Shown here piece by piece: positions 45,060-54,068 of a DNA stretch of 64,000 nt; position 1 is the first letter of the stretch, and each line of letters opens with the position of its first letter. Source of the DNA: Chryseobacterium sediminis (GTDB taxonomy: Bacteria; Bacteroidota; Bacteroidia; Flavobacteriales; Weeksellaceae); the NCBI RefSeq assembly GCF_008386505.1, contig NZ_VUNZ01000001.1:2039937-2103936 (forward strand), written 5' to 3'. A program made the translations under genes and the position numbers. The notes under the pieces are model-generated. The model was not told the origin of the DNA. It saw only the letters and a program-made list of their open reading frames with translations, and made no database searches.

Positions 45060-45177
45060 ATTCTTATTTGCGTTTTAACATAACATATTCTACGAATTTA
45101 ATAAATTTATTTGACAAAAAACGTATTTAGCATGATTTTTGCAGTACACATCCCATCTTAATAAACTATTGAAAAAT

Positions 45178-45212
45178 AAAAAAAGCCTTAACTTGTGATT
45201 AAGGCTTTTTTT
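45178..45212 (-). terminator. Terminator of asnS
   Basis: AAAAAAGCCTTAA and TTAAGGCTTTTTT form a 13-bp stem with a 7-base loop (45178-45211), with T on the minus 3' side. It lies 8 bases after the asnS stop. The plus side is also T-rich. Confidence 0.88.
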
Positions 45213-45219
45213 TATTGTT

Positions 45220-46668
45220 CTAGAATTCAGCGCTTTTCGGCGTTCTTGGGAAAGGAATTACATCTCTGATATTCGTCATTCCGGTTACGAAAAGAACTAA
45301 TCTTTCCAATCCTAAACCAAAGCCGGCATGCGGCACAGAACCAAATTTTCTGGTATCAAGATACCACCAAAGTTCGTGTTCATCTACATGCATATCTGCC
45401 ATTTTCTGTTTTAAAACATCCAATCTTGCTTCTCTTTCAGATCCACCGATGATCTCACCAATACCAGGGAAAAGAACATCCATAGCGGCAACGGTTTTGT
45501 TGTCATCGTTCAGTTTCATATAGAAAGCTTTGATTTCTTTCGGATAGTCAAATAATACTACCGGGCTTTCAAAATGTTTTTCAACAAGATATCTTTCATG
45601 CTCAGACTGAAGGTCTGTTCCCCATTTTTCAACCGGGTAAGCAAATTTTCCTTTTTTGTTTTCTTTTGAGTTCAATAGGATTTCTATTGCTTCTGTATAG
45701 CTTACACGCTTGAAACGCTTAGCCACTACATTCTGAAGTTTTTCGATAAGACCTTCTTTTGCTCTTTCTTTTTCCGGTTTTGTTTTCTGTTCTTCTGCAA
45801 AACGGTTATCTAAGAACTCAAGATCATCTTTACAGTTATCCAATACATACTGGATCACATATTTTAAGAAATCTTCCGCAAGGTCGATATTGTCTTCAAG
45901 GTTGTTGAATGCCACTTCCGGCTCAATCATCCAGAACTCCGCAAGGTGTCTTGTTGTGTTGGAATTTTCAGCACGGAAAGTAGGTCCGAATGTATAGATT
46001 CTTCCTAATCCCATGGCGGCAGTTTCTCCTTCAAGCTGTCCTGAAACGGTAAGGTTTGTTTTTTTACCGAAGAAATCCTGTGCAAAATCAATCTCTCCTT
46101 CTTCAGTTCTCGGCATATTGTTCAGGTCGAAGTTTGTTACCCCGAACATTTCTCCTGCTCCTTCTGCATCTGCTCCGGTAATAACCGGTGTGTTGATATA
46201 GAAGAACTGGTTTTGGTTAAAGAATGAGTGAACCGCAAAACTAACTGCATGACGTACTCTGAACACCGCTCCAAAAAGGTTTGTTCTGAATCTTAAGTGT
46301 GCCTGCTCACGAAGCTTTTCAAGGCTGTGTTTTTTAGGCTGAAGAATTGTACTCTGAAGTTCTTCTGTAAAGTTATCTCCTAAAACAATAATTTTTTTAG
46401 CGATAATTTCCACAGACTGTCCTGCTCCCTGGCTTTCCACTACTTCACCTACTACTTTCAGGGAAGAAGCGGTACTGATATTCTTGATGATTGCTTCATC
46501 AAAATTTTCGAAATCAACAACTATCTGCAAATTATTAATCGTAGAACCATCATTAAGCGCAATAAAGCGATTTGCACGGAATGATCTTACCCATCCGTAA
46601 ACTGTAATGTCATGATGTAATACTTTCTTGTAATCCTTTAGGACTTCTTTGATCGTTTGCTTTTTCAT
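45220..46668 (-). CDS. asnS: Asparaginyl-tRNA synthetase
   Basis: 482 residues, class IIb synthetase. N-terminal OB-fold anticodon domain ([34 protein letters not shown]), catalytic motif 2 around [25 protein letters not shown], and motif 3 [15 protein letters not shown]. The VSGQLEGE and [14 protein letters not shown] blocks are those of AsnRS rather than AspRS. It charges tRNA-Asn in the cytoplasm. It has its own -7 promoter box and terminator. Confidence 0.97.
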   Translation of the reverse strand: MKKQTIKEVLKDYKKVLHHDITVYGWVRSFRANRFIALNDGSTINNLQIVVDFENFDEAIIKNISTASSLKVVGEVVESQGAGQSVEIIAKKIIVLGDNFTEELQSTILQPKKHSLEKLREQAHLRFRTNLFGAVFRVRHAVSFAVHSFFNQNQFFYINTPVITGADAEGAGEMFGVTNFDLNNMPRTEEGEIDFAQDFFGKKTNLTVSGQLEGETAAMGLGRIYTFGPTFRAENSNTTRHLAEFWMIEPEVAFNNLEDNIDLAEDFLKYVIQYVLDNCKDDLEFLDNRFAEEQKTKPEKERAKEGLIEKLQNVVAKRFKRVSYTEAIEILLNSKENKKGKFAYPVEKWGTDLQSEHERYLVEKHFESPVVLFDYPKEIKAFYMKLNDDNKTVAAMDVLFPGIGEIIGGSEREARLDVLKQKMADMHVDEHELWWYLDTRKFGSVPHAGFGLGLERLVLFVTGMTNIRDVIPFPRTPKSAEF

Positions 46669-46707
46669 TTGTTGATGATAAATTTTTTATATAAAAATTA
46701 ATGTCTG

Positions 46708-46715
46708 CAAAGTTA
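46708..46715 (-). promoter_or_regulatory. -7 promoter element of asnS
   Basis: TAACTTTG on the minus strand, exact match, about 40 bases before the ATG at 46668. It starts directly after the T-run of the upstream terminator. Confidence 0.5.
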
Positions 46716-46717
46716 CA

Positions 46718-46745
46718 AAAAAACAGCGCAACTTGATGATTGCGC
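46718..46745 (-). terminator. Terminator after the 58-residue gene
   Basis: GCGCAA (46745-46740 side) and TTGCGC (46731-46726 side) form a GC-rich stem with an 8-base loop, followed by seven T on the minus strand (46723-46717 region). It closes the small gene and lies just before the asnS promoter. Confidence 0.75.
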
Positions 46746-46772
46746 CGTCTTTAAAAATCATTTAACAAGTAT

Positions 46773-46949
46773 TTAAACTTTCAGTTCAGGAAATTTACCT
46801 TTTTTCTGCTGCAGACTCTTCTTCATTTTCAGGTTACATTTCCACTCAATATTGTCCTGAACTTCAATAAAATCCGCATTGACCCGGAGTGAACACACTA
46901 CACTATCACTTTTAGAAAGAATAAATTTTACTTTATTCTGAGTTTTCAT
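46773..46949 (-). CDS. Small basic protein of unknown function (58 aa)
   Basis: A short frame from the ATG at 46947-46949 to the TAA at 46773-46775. The product begins MKTQNKVKFILSKSDSVVC, continues SLRVNADFIEVQDNIEWKCN and ends LKMKKSLQQKKGKFPELKV. The pattern of hydrophobic residues suggests two or three strands followed by a lysine-rich tail. A good terminator follows 27 bases after the stop, which supports a real gene. I recognise no family. The lysine tail could bind nucleic acid, but this is a guess. Confidence 0.55.
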   Translation of the reverse strand: MKTQNKVKFILSKSDSVVCSLRVNADFIEVQDNIEWKCNLKMKKSLQQKKGKFPELKV

Positions 46950-47431
46950 GGAATTAGTTTTAATTTATTGAAATGGTTATTAGTTTTTAAATAATAATTT
47001 CATGGTAAACTACAGGTCATGAATCCATCTATTAAACTATACTATACTTTTAAACACTGTGGATGGATTCTGCGAATTTGTCTTACTTATTTATGATTTT
47101 TTTAATGATACACCACTCATTTACATCTCTAACTTCTGAATAATTATGTCATACTTATGTTTCTTTTTTCCTGGTCATATTTTCTCACTTTTACCAGTTT
47201 CATTAATAATTTTGTTATCCAGCTCCTAACCCTGATCTTTTAATTAGCAGGTAGTCCGAAACTGTTATTCTGTACTGTACACATACAAAATAAATGGTTG
47301 TGTTTTTACCTGAAGCAAAGATGCAGGAAGTGAAATAATGACACAAGTGAATGGTTTATAGATTCATAAATTTATATACCTAAAATCATGAATCTATAAA
47401 CATTAATTAAATGAATACCAGAAAATTAAAC
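46950..47431. other. Long intergenic region with a 13-bp inverted repeat
   Basis: About 480 AT-rich bases without a convincing gene on either strand. Only very short frames are present. The one clear structure is the inverted repeat at 47355-47400. Confidence 0.5.
47355..47400. repeat. Inverted repeat after the TPR/AraC regulator gene
   Basis: TTTATAGATTCAT (47355-47367) and ATGAATCTATAAA (47388-47400) are perfect inverted copies separated by 20 bases. On the minus strand it lies 31 bases after the stop at 47432. No T-run follows, so it may be a stability hairpin or a protein-binding site. Confidence 0.7.
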
Positions 47432-49174
47432 CTAATTTGAAGACATGTTTTCGATTTCTTTCAGATAGATAGAAAGAGGAGTTCCGGTTCGTTTTTTGAA
47501 GGCTAAAGTGAAAGCCTGTTCGTTATTATATCCTAATTCTTCTGCAATAAAAGGAATTTTATAGGACCTGAATTTTTTGTCATTGGCCAATCTGCTGATG
47601 GCATAATCAATACGGAGATCATTAAGATATGTTGCAAAATTTTTCCCTTTGTAGGTATTGATAATTTCTGACAAATATTTTGAGTTTGTTTTTATTTTTT
47701 TGGCAAGACTTCCCAAAGTAATTCCTTTATTTAAAAACTGGTCTTTGCTTTCAAAAATGTCAAGTTCTTTTAAAATGGTCTGGGCAATATCTTCAGAAAT
47801 TGTTCTGGGTGTTCTTTCCTCAGAATTTTCCGTATTTTCTACAGGAAGCATCTCAGATTGAATTTCTTTTCCTGTTTCCTGATCTCTATTTTTTCCTACC
47901 CTATTTTCATTAACAGACTGAATAAGATCCTGAGCTATCTTTTTATAGTTCTTTTCGGATTTTTTGTATTTAAAATAGACGTTGATAAACAGGAGATGTG
48001 ATATTAATAAAAGACTGAGTACAATATAAAACAGACTCTTTCTTTTGGTAAGCTCATTGGTAATGTCTTCTTTCTCCTGCTGCAGTTCCGGAGTATCATA
48101 CCTTCTGGGAAGCTCTCTGGAAATGTATCTGAACTGAGTATCTAAAACCTTATCAACTTTAAAAAACCGATCCACATAATACAGCTGTTTTTCTTTATCA
48201 TCGTTTTCTTTATAATAATCAATCAGGTAAGTATATACCTCCCTCAGCTCCGGATAGATATAATTTGTTTTAAGAACCAGAGAATCAATCTTCCGGAAAA
48301 AACCTACTGCTTTTTCTTTTTCCTGAAGCCCGGCATAGGATTTTCCCAGATATAAAAGAGTATAATTATGATTTCTTTTGCTGCCATTATTATTGGTAAA
48401 AAAATATTTTTCACACTCCAATAAACCATCGATAGCTTTCTGATAATTTTTGGAATGCAGGTAATAATATCCCAGCAGTCCAAGATTCTGATGATAACGG
48501 TAAATATCTTTATTTTTCTTAGAATCCTGTAAACCTTCCTGTATCAATGCATAGGCAGAATCCATTTTATTGATCTCTATATAAGCATCAGCCAGATTCA
48601 GTTTGAGAGAATTTTTCTCATCTTTATTCATATAATCGGCATCATAAGCATAGTGCCTCAGTACTTTTGCAGTCTCTGCATGTTTCCCGATATAATTGTT
48701 GAGATAGGCAATACTGATGTGGGCCATGGCAATCTGCCTTTTATTTCCTTTTTCTTTTGCATATTTCAGTCCCAAAATATAATTATTCAATGCAGACTGG
48801 AGATTATCATTTCTAAAATAAAGATTTCCTTTTAAAAGATAAATTCTGGCCGGATAGGTATTTTCTTTAGAATTTTTGGTAATATGCTGTAAGCTGTCAA
48901 GATATTTTAAAGCATTAGGTAAGTTCTCTTCAAAATGAAGCATAACATATCCTTCAGCAATCTGAGTTGTATTTTTTTCAGATTTTGCCTTTTTAAGATA
49001 AGAGTCTGCAATACTTTTACTGTTTCCTTCTTCTATACGGCTGCCATAGAATTCTTTTTCCAATTCTTCATAAGTACGGTGTTCCGGGATATTTTTTTCT
49101 ATATTATGGGTTTGTGCATGAAAGAACACGCTCCCGATAATCAAAAACAGTAATAAAAGTTTTATTTTCATCAT
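47432..49174 (-). CDS. TPR-containing membrane regulator with C-terminal AraC-type HTH
   Basis: 580 residues. Signal/anchor at the N-terminus (LLLLFLIIGSVFFHAQ), then about 330 residues of tetratricopeptide-like helices (for example NALKYLDSLQHI, ALNNYILGLKYAKEKGN, DGLLECEKYFF), a membrane segment near 382-400 (LFYIVLSLLLISHLLFINVYF), a linker, and an AraC HTH domain at the end (LGSLAKKIKTNSKYLSEIINTYKGKNFATYLNDLRIDYAI, GYNNEQAFTLAFKKRTGTPLSIYL). The TPR part is probably periplasmic and the DNA-binding part cytoplasmic, a one-protein sensor-regulator common in Flavobacteriia. Ligand and targets unknown. Two Met codons at the start are possible. Confidence 0.9.
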   Translation of the reverse strand: MMKIKLLLLFLIIGSVFFHAQTHNIEKNIPEHRTYEELEKEFYGSRIEEGNSKSIADSYLKKAKSEKNTTQIAEGYVMLHFEENLPNALKYLDSLQHITKNSKENTYPARIYLLKGNLYFRNDNLQSALNNYILGLKYAKEKGNKRQIAMAHISIAYLNNYIGKHAETAKVLRHYAYDADYMNKDEKNSLKLNLADAYIEINKMDSAYALIQEGLQDSKKNKDIYRYHQNLGLLGYYYLHSKNYQKAIDGLLECEKYFFTNNNGSKRNHNYTLLYLGKSYAGLQEKEKAVGFFRKIDSLVLKTNYIYPELREVYTYLIDYYKENDDKEKQLYYVDRFFKVDKVLDTQFRYISRELPRRYDTPELQQEKEDITNELTKRKSLFYIVLSLLLISHLLFINVYFKYKKSEKNYKKIAQDLIQSVNENRVGKNRDQETGKEIQSEMLPVENTENSEERTPRTISEDIAQTILKELDIFESKDQFLNKGITLGSLAKKIKTNSKYLSEIINTYKGKNFATYLNDLRIDYAISRLANDKKFRSYKIPFIAEELGYNNEQAFTLAFKKRTGTPLSIYLKEIENMSSN

Positions 49175-49289
49175 TCATCCTAGCTATATTACAAAAATAT
49201 TATTTTTCTTCACTAGATACACTACTACTTTTGCTTTTTCTGAGTATTAGTCAATATTATCATTAAAATTTATATGGATAAATCTATAA

Positions 49290-49323
49290 AAAGAGAGTAA
49301 AACCTCAAGATTATACTCTCTTT
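49290..49323 (-). terminator. Terminator of the desaturase operon
   Basis: AAAGAGAGTA (49290-49299) pairs with TACTCTCTTT (49314-49323), 10 bp, 14-base loop; T-rich on the minus 3' side. It lies 4 bases after the stop of the last gene. Confidence 0.75.
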
Positions 49324-49327
49324 AAAA

Positions 49328-49969
49328 TCATTTCCATTCTACTTTTCCTTCAAGATAATATACTCTTCCGTTATTCTCGTAAAGAAGATCATATCCCTGA
49401 GATGTCAGATAAAAATGACAGACTTTCATCTCTCCGTTTCTGTCTTTAAACTGAATAATAGCAGGACACATTTTCGCGCGGTCCATTTTTTTCACGATCA
49501 GGTCAAAATTTTTCTGGATATTTTTTTTGCTGTAGAGAGACAGCATCCGGTCATCAATAAAGCGGATATATTTCAGAGATGAAAGAGGATAAGTAATTTG
49601 TGTAAAGGTTTCCCCCGCGAGCTTAGCAGCATTTTCGTTAAAAAAATTCGTGATTGAAAGACTATCCTGTGTAATTTTTTTCACCACACTGGATTCATAT
49701 CTTTTCCCATCCGTAAATTCCATACTGTAGATGGCTTCCATTTTGATGGCAAAACCTTTCCCTGATTTTTTTAATTCTTTAAGATCTGTAAATTCTTTCC
49801 CTTTCTTGATCACAATCAAAACGTTTCCTTCTCCAAAATCGCAGTCATAATATTTTTTATAGTCAAAAGACTCTTCTTTATTAATATTCAAAGTATCATT
49901 ACTGGTATTTTGTGAAAAAACACGGGTGGATAACATCAGTAAAAATAATATCAGTTTATAATTTTTCAT
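49328..49969 (-). CDS. Secreted protein of unknown function
   Basis: 213 residues with a signal peptide (MKNYKLILFLLMLSTRVFSQ). The mature part is polar, with FGEGNVLIVIKKGKEF, MEAIYSMEFTDGKRYESSVV and a C-terminal IIQFKDRNGEMKVCHFYLTSQGYDLLYENNGRVYYLEGKVEW. No family is recognised. It is the last gene of the four-gene minus operon that starts at 52198, 25 bases after the desaturase gene. Confidence 0.75.
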   Translation of the reverse strand: MKNYKLILFLLMLSTRVFSQNTSNDTLNINKEESFDYKKYYDCDFGEGNVLIVIKKGKEFTDLKELKKSGKGFAIKMEAIYSMEFTDGKRYESSVVKKITQDSLSITNFFNENAAKLAGETFTQITYPLSSLKYIRFIDDRMLSLYSKKNIQKNFDLIVKKMDRAKMCPAIIQFKDRNGEMKVCHFYLTSQGYDLLYENNGRVYYLEGKVEWK

Positions 49970-49994
49970 GATTTAATAATTTAAAGGTTCAACA

Positions 49995-51086
49995 TCATTT
50001 GCTTAATTTTTTGAGATACTGATAGTGTGAAACCACGGCATCCACAATACTTTTCTCATGGTATGGAAAGTTGTTTCTGAGCGCTGCTTTTTTGATAACC
50101 GGAGTAATAATTGTATAAACAGTATGTGGTAGGCCTGGAAAAAGATGATGAGCTGCATGGGAATTAAATCCTCCAAAAATCCAGTTCGCCAATCTGCTGG
50201 TTGGATGATAATCAAGAGATACAGCTAATTGATGTTCATAATAATCATAAGGAAGATAACCTTCATCATCGGCTTTTGGAAAATCTGTTTCAAGACTCAG
50301 GTGGGAAATAATCAAAGTCAGTACAAAGAATAACGAAATGGTCACATGCATAATAATGAACGAGAAGAGAATCGTCATCACCGGAATGGAAGTAAAAAAA
50401 ACGGGTAAAACCAGCATATAGATGAAGTAAGCTAATTTTAAAAGAACAACTTCCGCTACAGACATAAATGAATGAGTCTGATTTCTAAGGTTAGCCAATT
50501 CTTTTTTCCTGACATAAATAAAATCTTTAATCATAATCCAATGTAAAGTGTAAAAACAATACAGCAGAGTAGCATACAAATGTTGGTAAGCATGTATTTT
50601 TCTTTTGGGATGATGTGCAGACAACCGTAAAAAAACATTATCATCAATATCCGCATCACAGCCATCCACATTAGGAAACACATGATGAGAGGCAATATGT
50701 CTTTTTCTCCACAATCTTGCATTCACTCCCTGCAGGTTAAATGTGATATAATAAATAATCTGATTCACTTTTTTATACCTGGAAAATGTATTGTGTACAC
50801 AGTCATGAGCACAATTAAAAGCCAATAATATTCCTGTAAGTCCCAAGGCAATATAATTTAATGCCACCGCCCAATTCTTATCTTCCATATGAGGATTAAA
50901 AAGATTGGCATAAAACAGCAGAAAGCTCAAAGCATAGCACATAAATTTCGTAATCATTAATCTGCCGGCCTTTTTTGTCACTTCATCCGTCAGCAATATT
51001 TTCACCTCTTCACGCAATTCCGAATAAAAGGGAGAGGCTATTTTTTTGAATCTTATTTCTGGTTTCATAATCATTGTGTTTATCAT
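49995..51086 (-). CDS. Fatty acid desaturase (membrane di-iron)
   Basis: 363 residues with hydrophobic pairs and the three histidine boxes of acyl-lipid desaturases: HDCVHNTF (near 105), HIASHHVFPN (near 140) and HAAHHLFPG (near 310). These hold a di-iron centre that inserts a double bond in membrane-lipid acyl chains with O2. Met codons 1, 5 and 7 are all possible starts; Met 7 (MKPEIRFKKIASPFYSEL) looks most natural, but the first ATG directly follows the upstream stop and would allow coupling. It shares an operon with outer-membrane proteins, so the substrate may be envelope lipid; regiospecificity is unknown. Confidence 0.9.
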   Translation of the reverse strand: MINTMIMKPEIRFKKIASPFYSELREEVKILLTDEVTKKAGRLMITKFMCYALSFLLFYANLFNPHMEDKNWAVALNYIALGLTGILLAFNCAHDCVHNTFSRYKKVNQIIYYITFNLQGVNARLWRKRHIASHHVFPNVDGCDADIDDNVFLRLSAHHPKRKIHAYQHLYATLLYCFYTLHWIMIKDFIYVRKKELANLRNQTHSFMSVAEVVLLKLAYFIYMLVLPVFFTSIPVMTILFSFIIMHVTISLFFVLTLIISHLSLETDFPKADDEGYLPYDYYEHQLAVSLDYHPTSRLANWIFGGFNSHAAHHLFPGLPHTVYTIITPVIKKAALRNNFPYHEKSIVDAVVSHYQYLKKLSK

Positions 51087-51551
51087 TTAAAAGACGAGAT
51101 TAATTCCCATACCATAGCGGAATCCTTTAATGGGAAAAGGCTTATAGGTATTATATTCAAAGTTGTACCCAAATTCTGCACAAAAGAAATGGTAAAAATT
51201 GATCCCGGCTTTAGGCGAAACCGCATAAGGTGAAACTCCCACACCAGCATATAAGGCTGATACTTCTACCCCATCCTCAAAGGAAACAACTTTTCTGAAA
51301 TAATCAAACTCAGGAATGACCAGTAGCTTTCTTTCATCCCACCAGTTAAAGTGACCTCTTAAGCTGTAGTAATTTTTATCACCATCAGTAAGTTTTGTTC
51401 CTATTGACAGAAAGGCTTTATTATCTAACGAAGTCCCTTCAATTCTTGTACTGAGAAGAATGACCAGCCATTTTTTCTCTTTGATTTCTTCAAATTGAGC
51501 TTTCAGAAAGCCACAAAGAAATATTCCTGTGATTAGAATAAGCTTTTTCAT
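51087..51551 (-). CDS. Small outer-membrane-like protein
   Basis: 154 residues with signal peptide (MKKLILITGIFLCGFLKAQ) and amphipathic strands: KKWLVILLSTRIEG, YYSLRGHFNWWDERKLLVIPEFDYF, VSALYAGVGVSPYAVSPKAGINFYHFFCAEFGYNFEY and the end RYGMGINLVF with terminal Phe, a beta-barrel-like signature. No family is recognised. Its start overlaps the stop of the preceding gene by 4 bases (ATGA), and its stop touches the desaturase start, so the three are coupled. Confidence 0.75.
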   Translation of the reverse strand: MKKLILITGIFLCGFLKAQFEEIKEKKWLVILLSTRIEGTSLDNKAFLSIGTKLTDGDKNYYSLRGHFNWWDERKLLVIPEFDYFRKVVSFEDGVEVSALYAGVGVSPYAVSPKAGINFYHFFCAEFGYNFEYNTYKPFPIKGFRYGMGINLVF

Positions 51552-52198
51552 AACATCTTATTTGTTTTCTGTTTCTTGAAATTCCCGTTGATAAGAGGCA
51601 GCTTTCTCCTTCCGTTTTCATTCCAACCACCGATTTGTATTCCTCGGAAATCACTGCATTTATTATACAATCCTATCTGTATTCCTCTGCATTTTTGGCC
51701 AACATTAGCCAATGGTGCTACAGAAATACCTTTCATTTCATGATGCAGATTAAAAAATGGAGAAACAGACATTCCGTTAGTCACCGCATACGTATTGATA
51801 TTACTCGAAACATTAATCTCCAGACCATTGGTGACGGTAGGTTCCATATTGATCAGAGACAATTGAAGTCCATTGATTTTATTCATCTTTTCACGAGGAA
51901 CTATTACATAATCATCATCAAGACTCCAGCTGCCTGGTGACTGGAACGTAAAAAGCATAAGCGGTGGAAGAAAGACCCCTATAATATTGAACCCCAGCCC
52001 TAATCCATTTACTTTTTTAGGCTTAAAATGATCTTCCTCATCATAGTATTTAAATAAAATTCCGTTGACATTTCTGACATTCTTTGAAGGAGAAGCCGCA
52101 ATCAGTCTCGGTTTTAAAGAATCTACTTTTAAGCTGTCTGATGCATAGACCAGACTATTGAATAAAAGAACTGCTATTAATAAAATTCGTGTTTTCAT
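51548..52198 (-). CDS. Exported protein with LA_2272-like surface repeats
   Basis: 216 residues with signal peptide (MKTRILLIAVLLFNSLVYA). The C-terminal half has repeated segments NGLQLSLINMEPTVTNGLEINV, GISVAPLANVGQKCRGIQIGLYNKCSDFRGIQIGGWNENGRRKLPLIN, which match the GLQIGLxN-type surface repeats in my memory of the LA_2272 family. Function unknown, probably surface-linked. It is the first gene of the operon with a -7 box at 52224-52231, divergent from the HTH regulator gene. Confidence 0.8.
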   Translation of the reverse strand: MKTRILLIAVLLFNSLVYASDSLKVDSLKPRLIAASPSKNVRNVNGILFKYYDEEDHFKPKKVNGLGLGFNIIGVFLPPLMLFTFQSPGSWSLDDDYVIVPREKMNKINGLQLSLINMEPTVTNGLEINVSSNINTYAVTNGMSVSPFFNLHHEMKGISVAPLANVGQKCRGIQIGLYNKCSDFRGIQIGGWNENGRRKLPLINGNFKKQKTNKML

Positions 52199-52223
52199 AA
52201 CTCATTATTTTAAAATTACATTT

Positions 52224-52231
52224 CAAAATTA
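52224..52231 (-). promoter_or_regulatory. -7 promoter element of the desaturase operon
   Basis: TAATTTTG on the minus strand, exact match, 26 bases before the ATG at 52198. No clear -33 is present. A half-site TGTGAAAA (52255-52262) like the neighbouring palindrome lies upstream. Confidence 0.4.
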
Positions 52232-52279
52232 TCAGCAGAAAGCACAGTTCTGAATGTGAAAAAAAATTAAAAAAAATAC

Positions 52280-52287
52280 TACATTTG
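52280..52287 (+). promoter_or_regulatory. -7 promoter element of the HTH regulator gene
   Basis: TACATTTG, exact match, 16 bases before the ATG at 52304. It overlaps the palindrome at 52284-52300. No -33 TTG is present. Confidence 0.5.
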
Positions 52288-52300
52288 TGAAAATCACAAA
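52284..52300. promoter_or_regulatory. Palindromic operator-like site at the HTH regulator promoter
   Basis: TTTGTGA-AAA-TCACAAA is a perfect 7-3-7 palindrome covering the end of the -7 element and the start of the transcript. Such a position suits repression, probably autoregulation. Confidence 0.6.
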
Positions 52301-52303
52301 ACT

Positions 52304-53233
52304 ATGCACCAGGAAGCTCTATTGAAGGAAATCCGAAGAAAAATCGGAGAAAGATCTTTAAATGATGAGATTGCCAACATTTTGAATATCAGTTATGATG
52401 CGGCGCACAGAAGAACTTCTTTGAAAGCCAAGTTCAGCTTTGAAGAAGCGCTGGAGCTTGCCAAATACTATCAGATTTCATTGGATCAGTTTCTGGGTAC
52501 AGAAAACCAGCTTGTTGTCAAAAGAACACAACCTGTAAAAACCACCGAAGATCTATTAAATTATTTTGAAAACTCTTTGAAAATTTTGAATGTTTTCCAG
52601 AATATTACAAATTCCAAAGTATTTTATTCCGCAAAAGACATCCCGTTTTTTTATACTATTTCAGATTCAATATTATCCCGTTTCAAGTTTTATGTCTGGA
52701 TGAACTTACTAAATCAGGACAAATTTCTAAGCCCTTTTCATGAGTTTAATATGGAATATCATTCTGTAAAAAATGAAATGCTGAAAGATCTTTATGACAA
52801 ACAAAATGTAACCGAAATCTGGAATGACACTACGATTATGAGTGCCTTAAGACAAATCTCGTTCTATTATGAGATGGGATTATTAAAGAAAAAAGATGTG
52901 GATCTTATCCTTGATGACCTGAAAAAATTACTGGAAGGTCTCGAAATAAAAACACTGGAAAAAACTAATTTCCAGATATATGTCAATGATTTAGTAATTT
53001 TAAACAACAGTATTTTATTTAAAAATGAGCAGCAATGTTCTTTTTTTGTTCCTTTCAGTATGTTTGGATATATGATGACCAATGATAAAATCACGTGTGA
53101 AGATTCTCTGAGCTATTTTGAGCATCAGATCAAGAACTCGAGATCACTGAACGAATCCGGAAACCGGGAAAGGAAAATGTTTTTTAATAAAATGTATGAA
53201 CAGATTGACCGATTAAAACAGAATTTATCATGA
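52304..53233 (+). CDS. HTH transcriptional regulator
   Basis: 309 residues. The first 65 residues form a Cro/C1-like HTH: LKEIRRKIGERSLNDEIANILNISYDAAHRRTSLKAKFSFEEALELAKYYQISLDQFLG. The remaining 240 residues are mainly helical with no recognised ligand domain; similar regulators with a long C-terminal part occur in Flavobacteriia. Its promoter carries a perfect palindrome. It overlaps the AraC-type gene by 4 bases (ATGA), so the two regulators are made together. It is divergent from the desaturase operon, a possible target. Confidence 0.82.
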   Translation: MHQEALLKEIRRKIGERSLNDEIANILNISYDAAHRRTSLKAKFSFEEALELAKYYQISLDQFLGTENQLVVKRTQPVKTTEDLLNYFENSLKILNVFQNITNSKVFYSAKDIPFFYTISDSILSRFKFYVWMNLLNQDKFLSPFHEFNMEYHSVKNEMLKDLYDKQNVTEIWNDTTIMSALRQISFYYEMGLLKKKDVDLILDDLKKLLEGLEIKTLEKTNFQIYVNDLVILNNSILFKNEQQCSFFVPFSMFGYMMTNDKITCEDSLSYFEHQIKNSRSLNESGNRERKMFFNKMYEQIDRLKQNLS

Positions 53234-54036
53234 ATACTCTTCGTAAAGGCGAATATTTTGGAGAAACCAATCAATTGGTCAATTTAGAAGGATTGACTAT
53301 CACTGATACGGAGTATACTCACCCTTACGTGGACTGGCATTATCATGAAAATGCTTATTTTACTTTTCTTCTTCAGGGCAATATGACAGAAGGAAACAGA
53401 AAAGAGACGTATGGCTGTTCTGCAGGAACGTTATTGTACCATCATTGGGAAGATCCGCATTACAATATTAAACCGGAAATTTTTACCAGAGGCTTCCACC
53501 TTGAACTTTCGCAAAGCTGGTTTGACCGTTTTGATATTCAGAAAAATAAAGTAGAAGGCAGTTTTAATATCAAAGATCCTGCTTTAAAATTACTGGTTTA
53601 TCAGATGTTCAAAGAAACCAAAACCAATGATTTATCTTTTGAACTGGCTGTCAATCAGTTATTATTGCATCTTTTCAGTCAATTAACCCACCAGAAGGAA
53701 AGTGCTGATAGAAAACCAGTTTGGGTAGGCCAGATCAATGAAATTTTACATGAAAGCTTTACAGAAAGCCTGAATCTTACCGAACTTTCTAAAACACTGA
53801 ACATTCACCCTATACATTTAAGCAGGGACTTCCATAAATACTTTCATTGCAACCTGGGCGAATACCTCAGGAAATTAAAGATTAATAAATCAATGGAACT
53901 TCTCAATTCCCCTTTTTCACTAACGGATATTGCTTTGGAGTGCGGTTTTGCAGATCAGAGTCATTTTACCCGATGTTTCAAAGAAAATATAGGAATTACG
54001 CCATTGAAATACAGAAACCTTCTGAAAATTCATTAA
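53230..54036 (+). CDS. AraC family regulator with cupin-like N-terminus
   Basis: 268 residues. The N-terminal part (PYVDWHYHENAYFTFLLQGNMTEG, YHHWEDPHYNI) is a cupin-like AraC sensing domain. The C-terminal part has two HTH motifs: LTELSKTLNIHPIHLSRDFHKYFHCNLGEYLRKLKI and LTDIALECGFADQSHFTRCFKENIGITPLKYRN. It is translated together with the upstream HTH regulator. A tandem 21-bp repeat right after its stop codon, in front of the dehydrogenase gene, is a likely binding site. Confidence 0.92.
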   Translation: MNTLRKGEYFGETNQLVNLEGLTITDTEYTHPYVDWHYHENAYFTFLLQGNMTEGNRKETYGCSAGTLLYHHWEDPHYNIKPEIFTRGFHLELSQSWFDRFDIQKNKVEGSFNIKDPALKLLVYQMFKETKTNDLSFELAVNQLLLHLFSQLTHQKESADRKPVWVGQINEILHESFTESLNLTELSKTLNIHPIHLSRDFHKYFHCNLGEYLRKLKINKSMELLNSPFSLTDIALECGFADQSHFTRCFKENIGITPLKYRNLLKIH

Positions 54037-54068
54037 AATTTATCTGTATTTACATGATATAAAATCAC

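Noticed and set aside
45128..45143. Sigma-54-like sequence TAGCAT-N5-TTGCA on the plus strand beside rpoN
   Set aside because: The GG of the -24 element is missing, and downstream there is only the asnS terminator and antisense DNA; a short RNA of about 55 bases is possible but unsupported.
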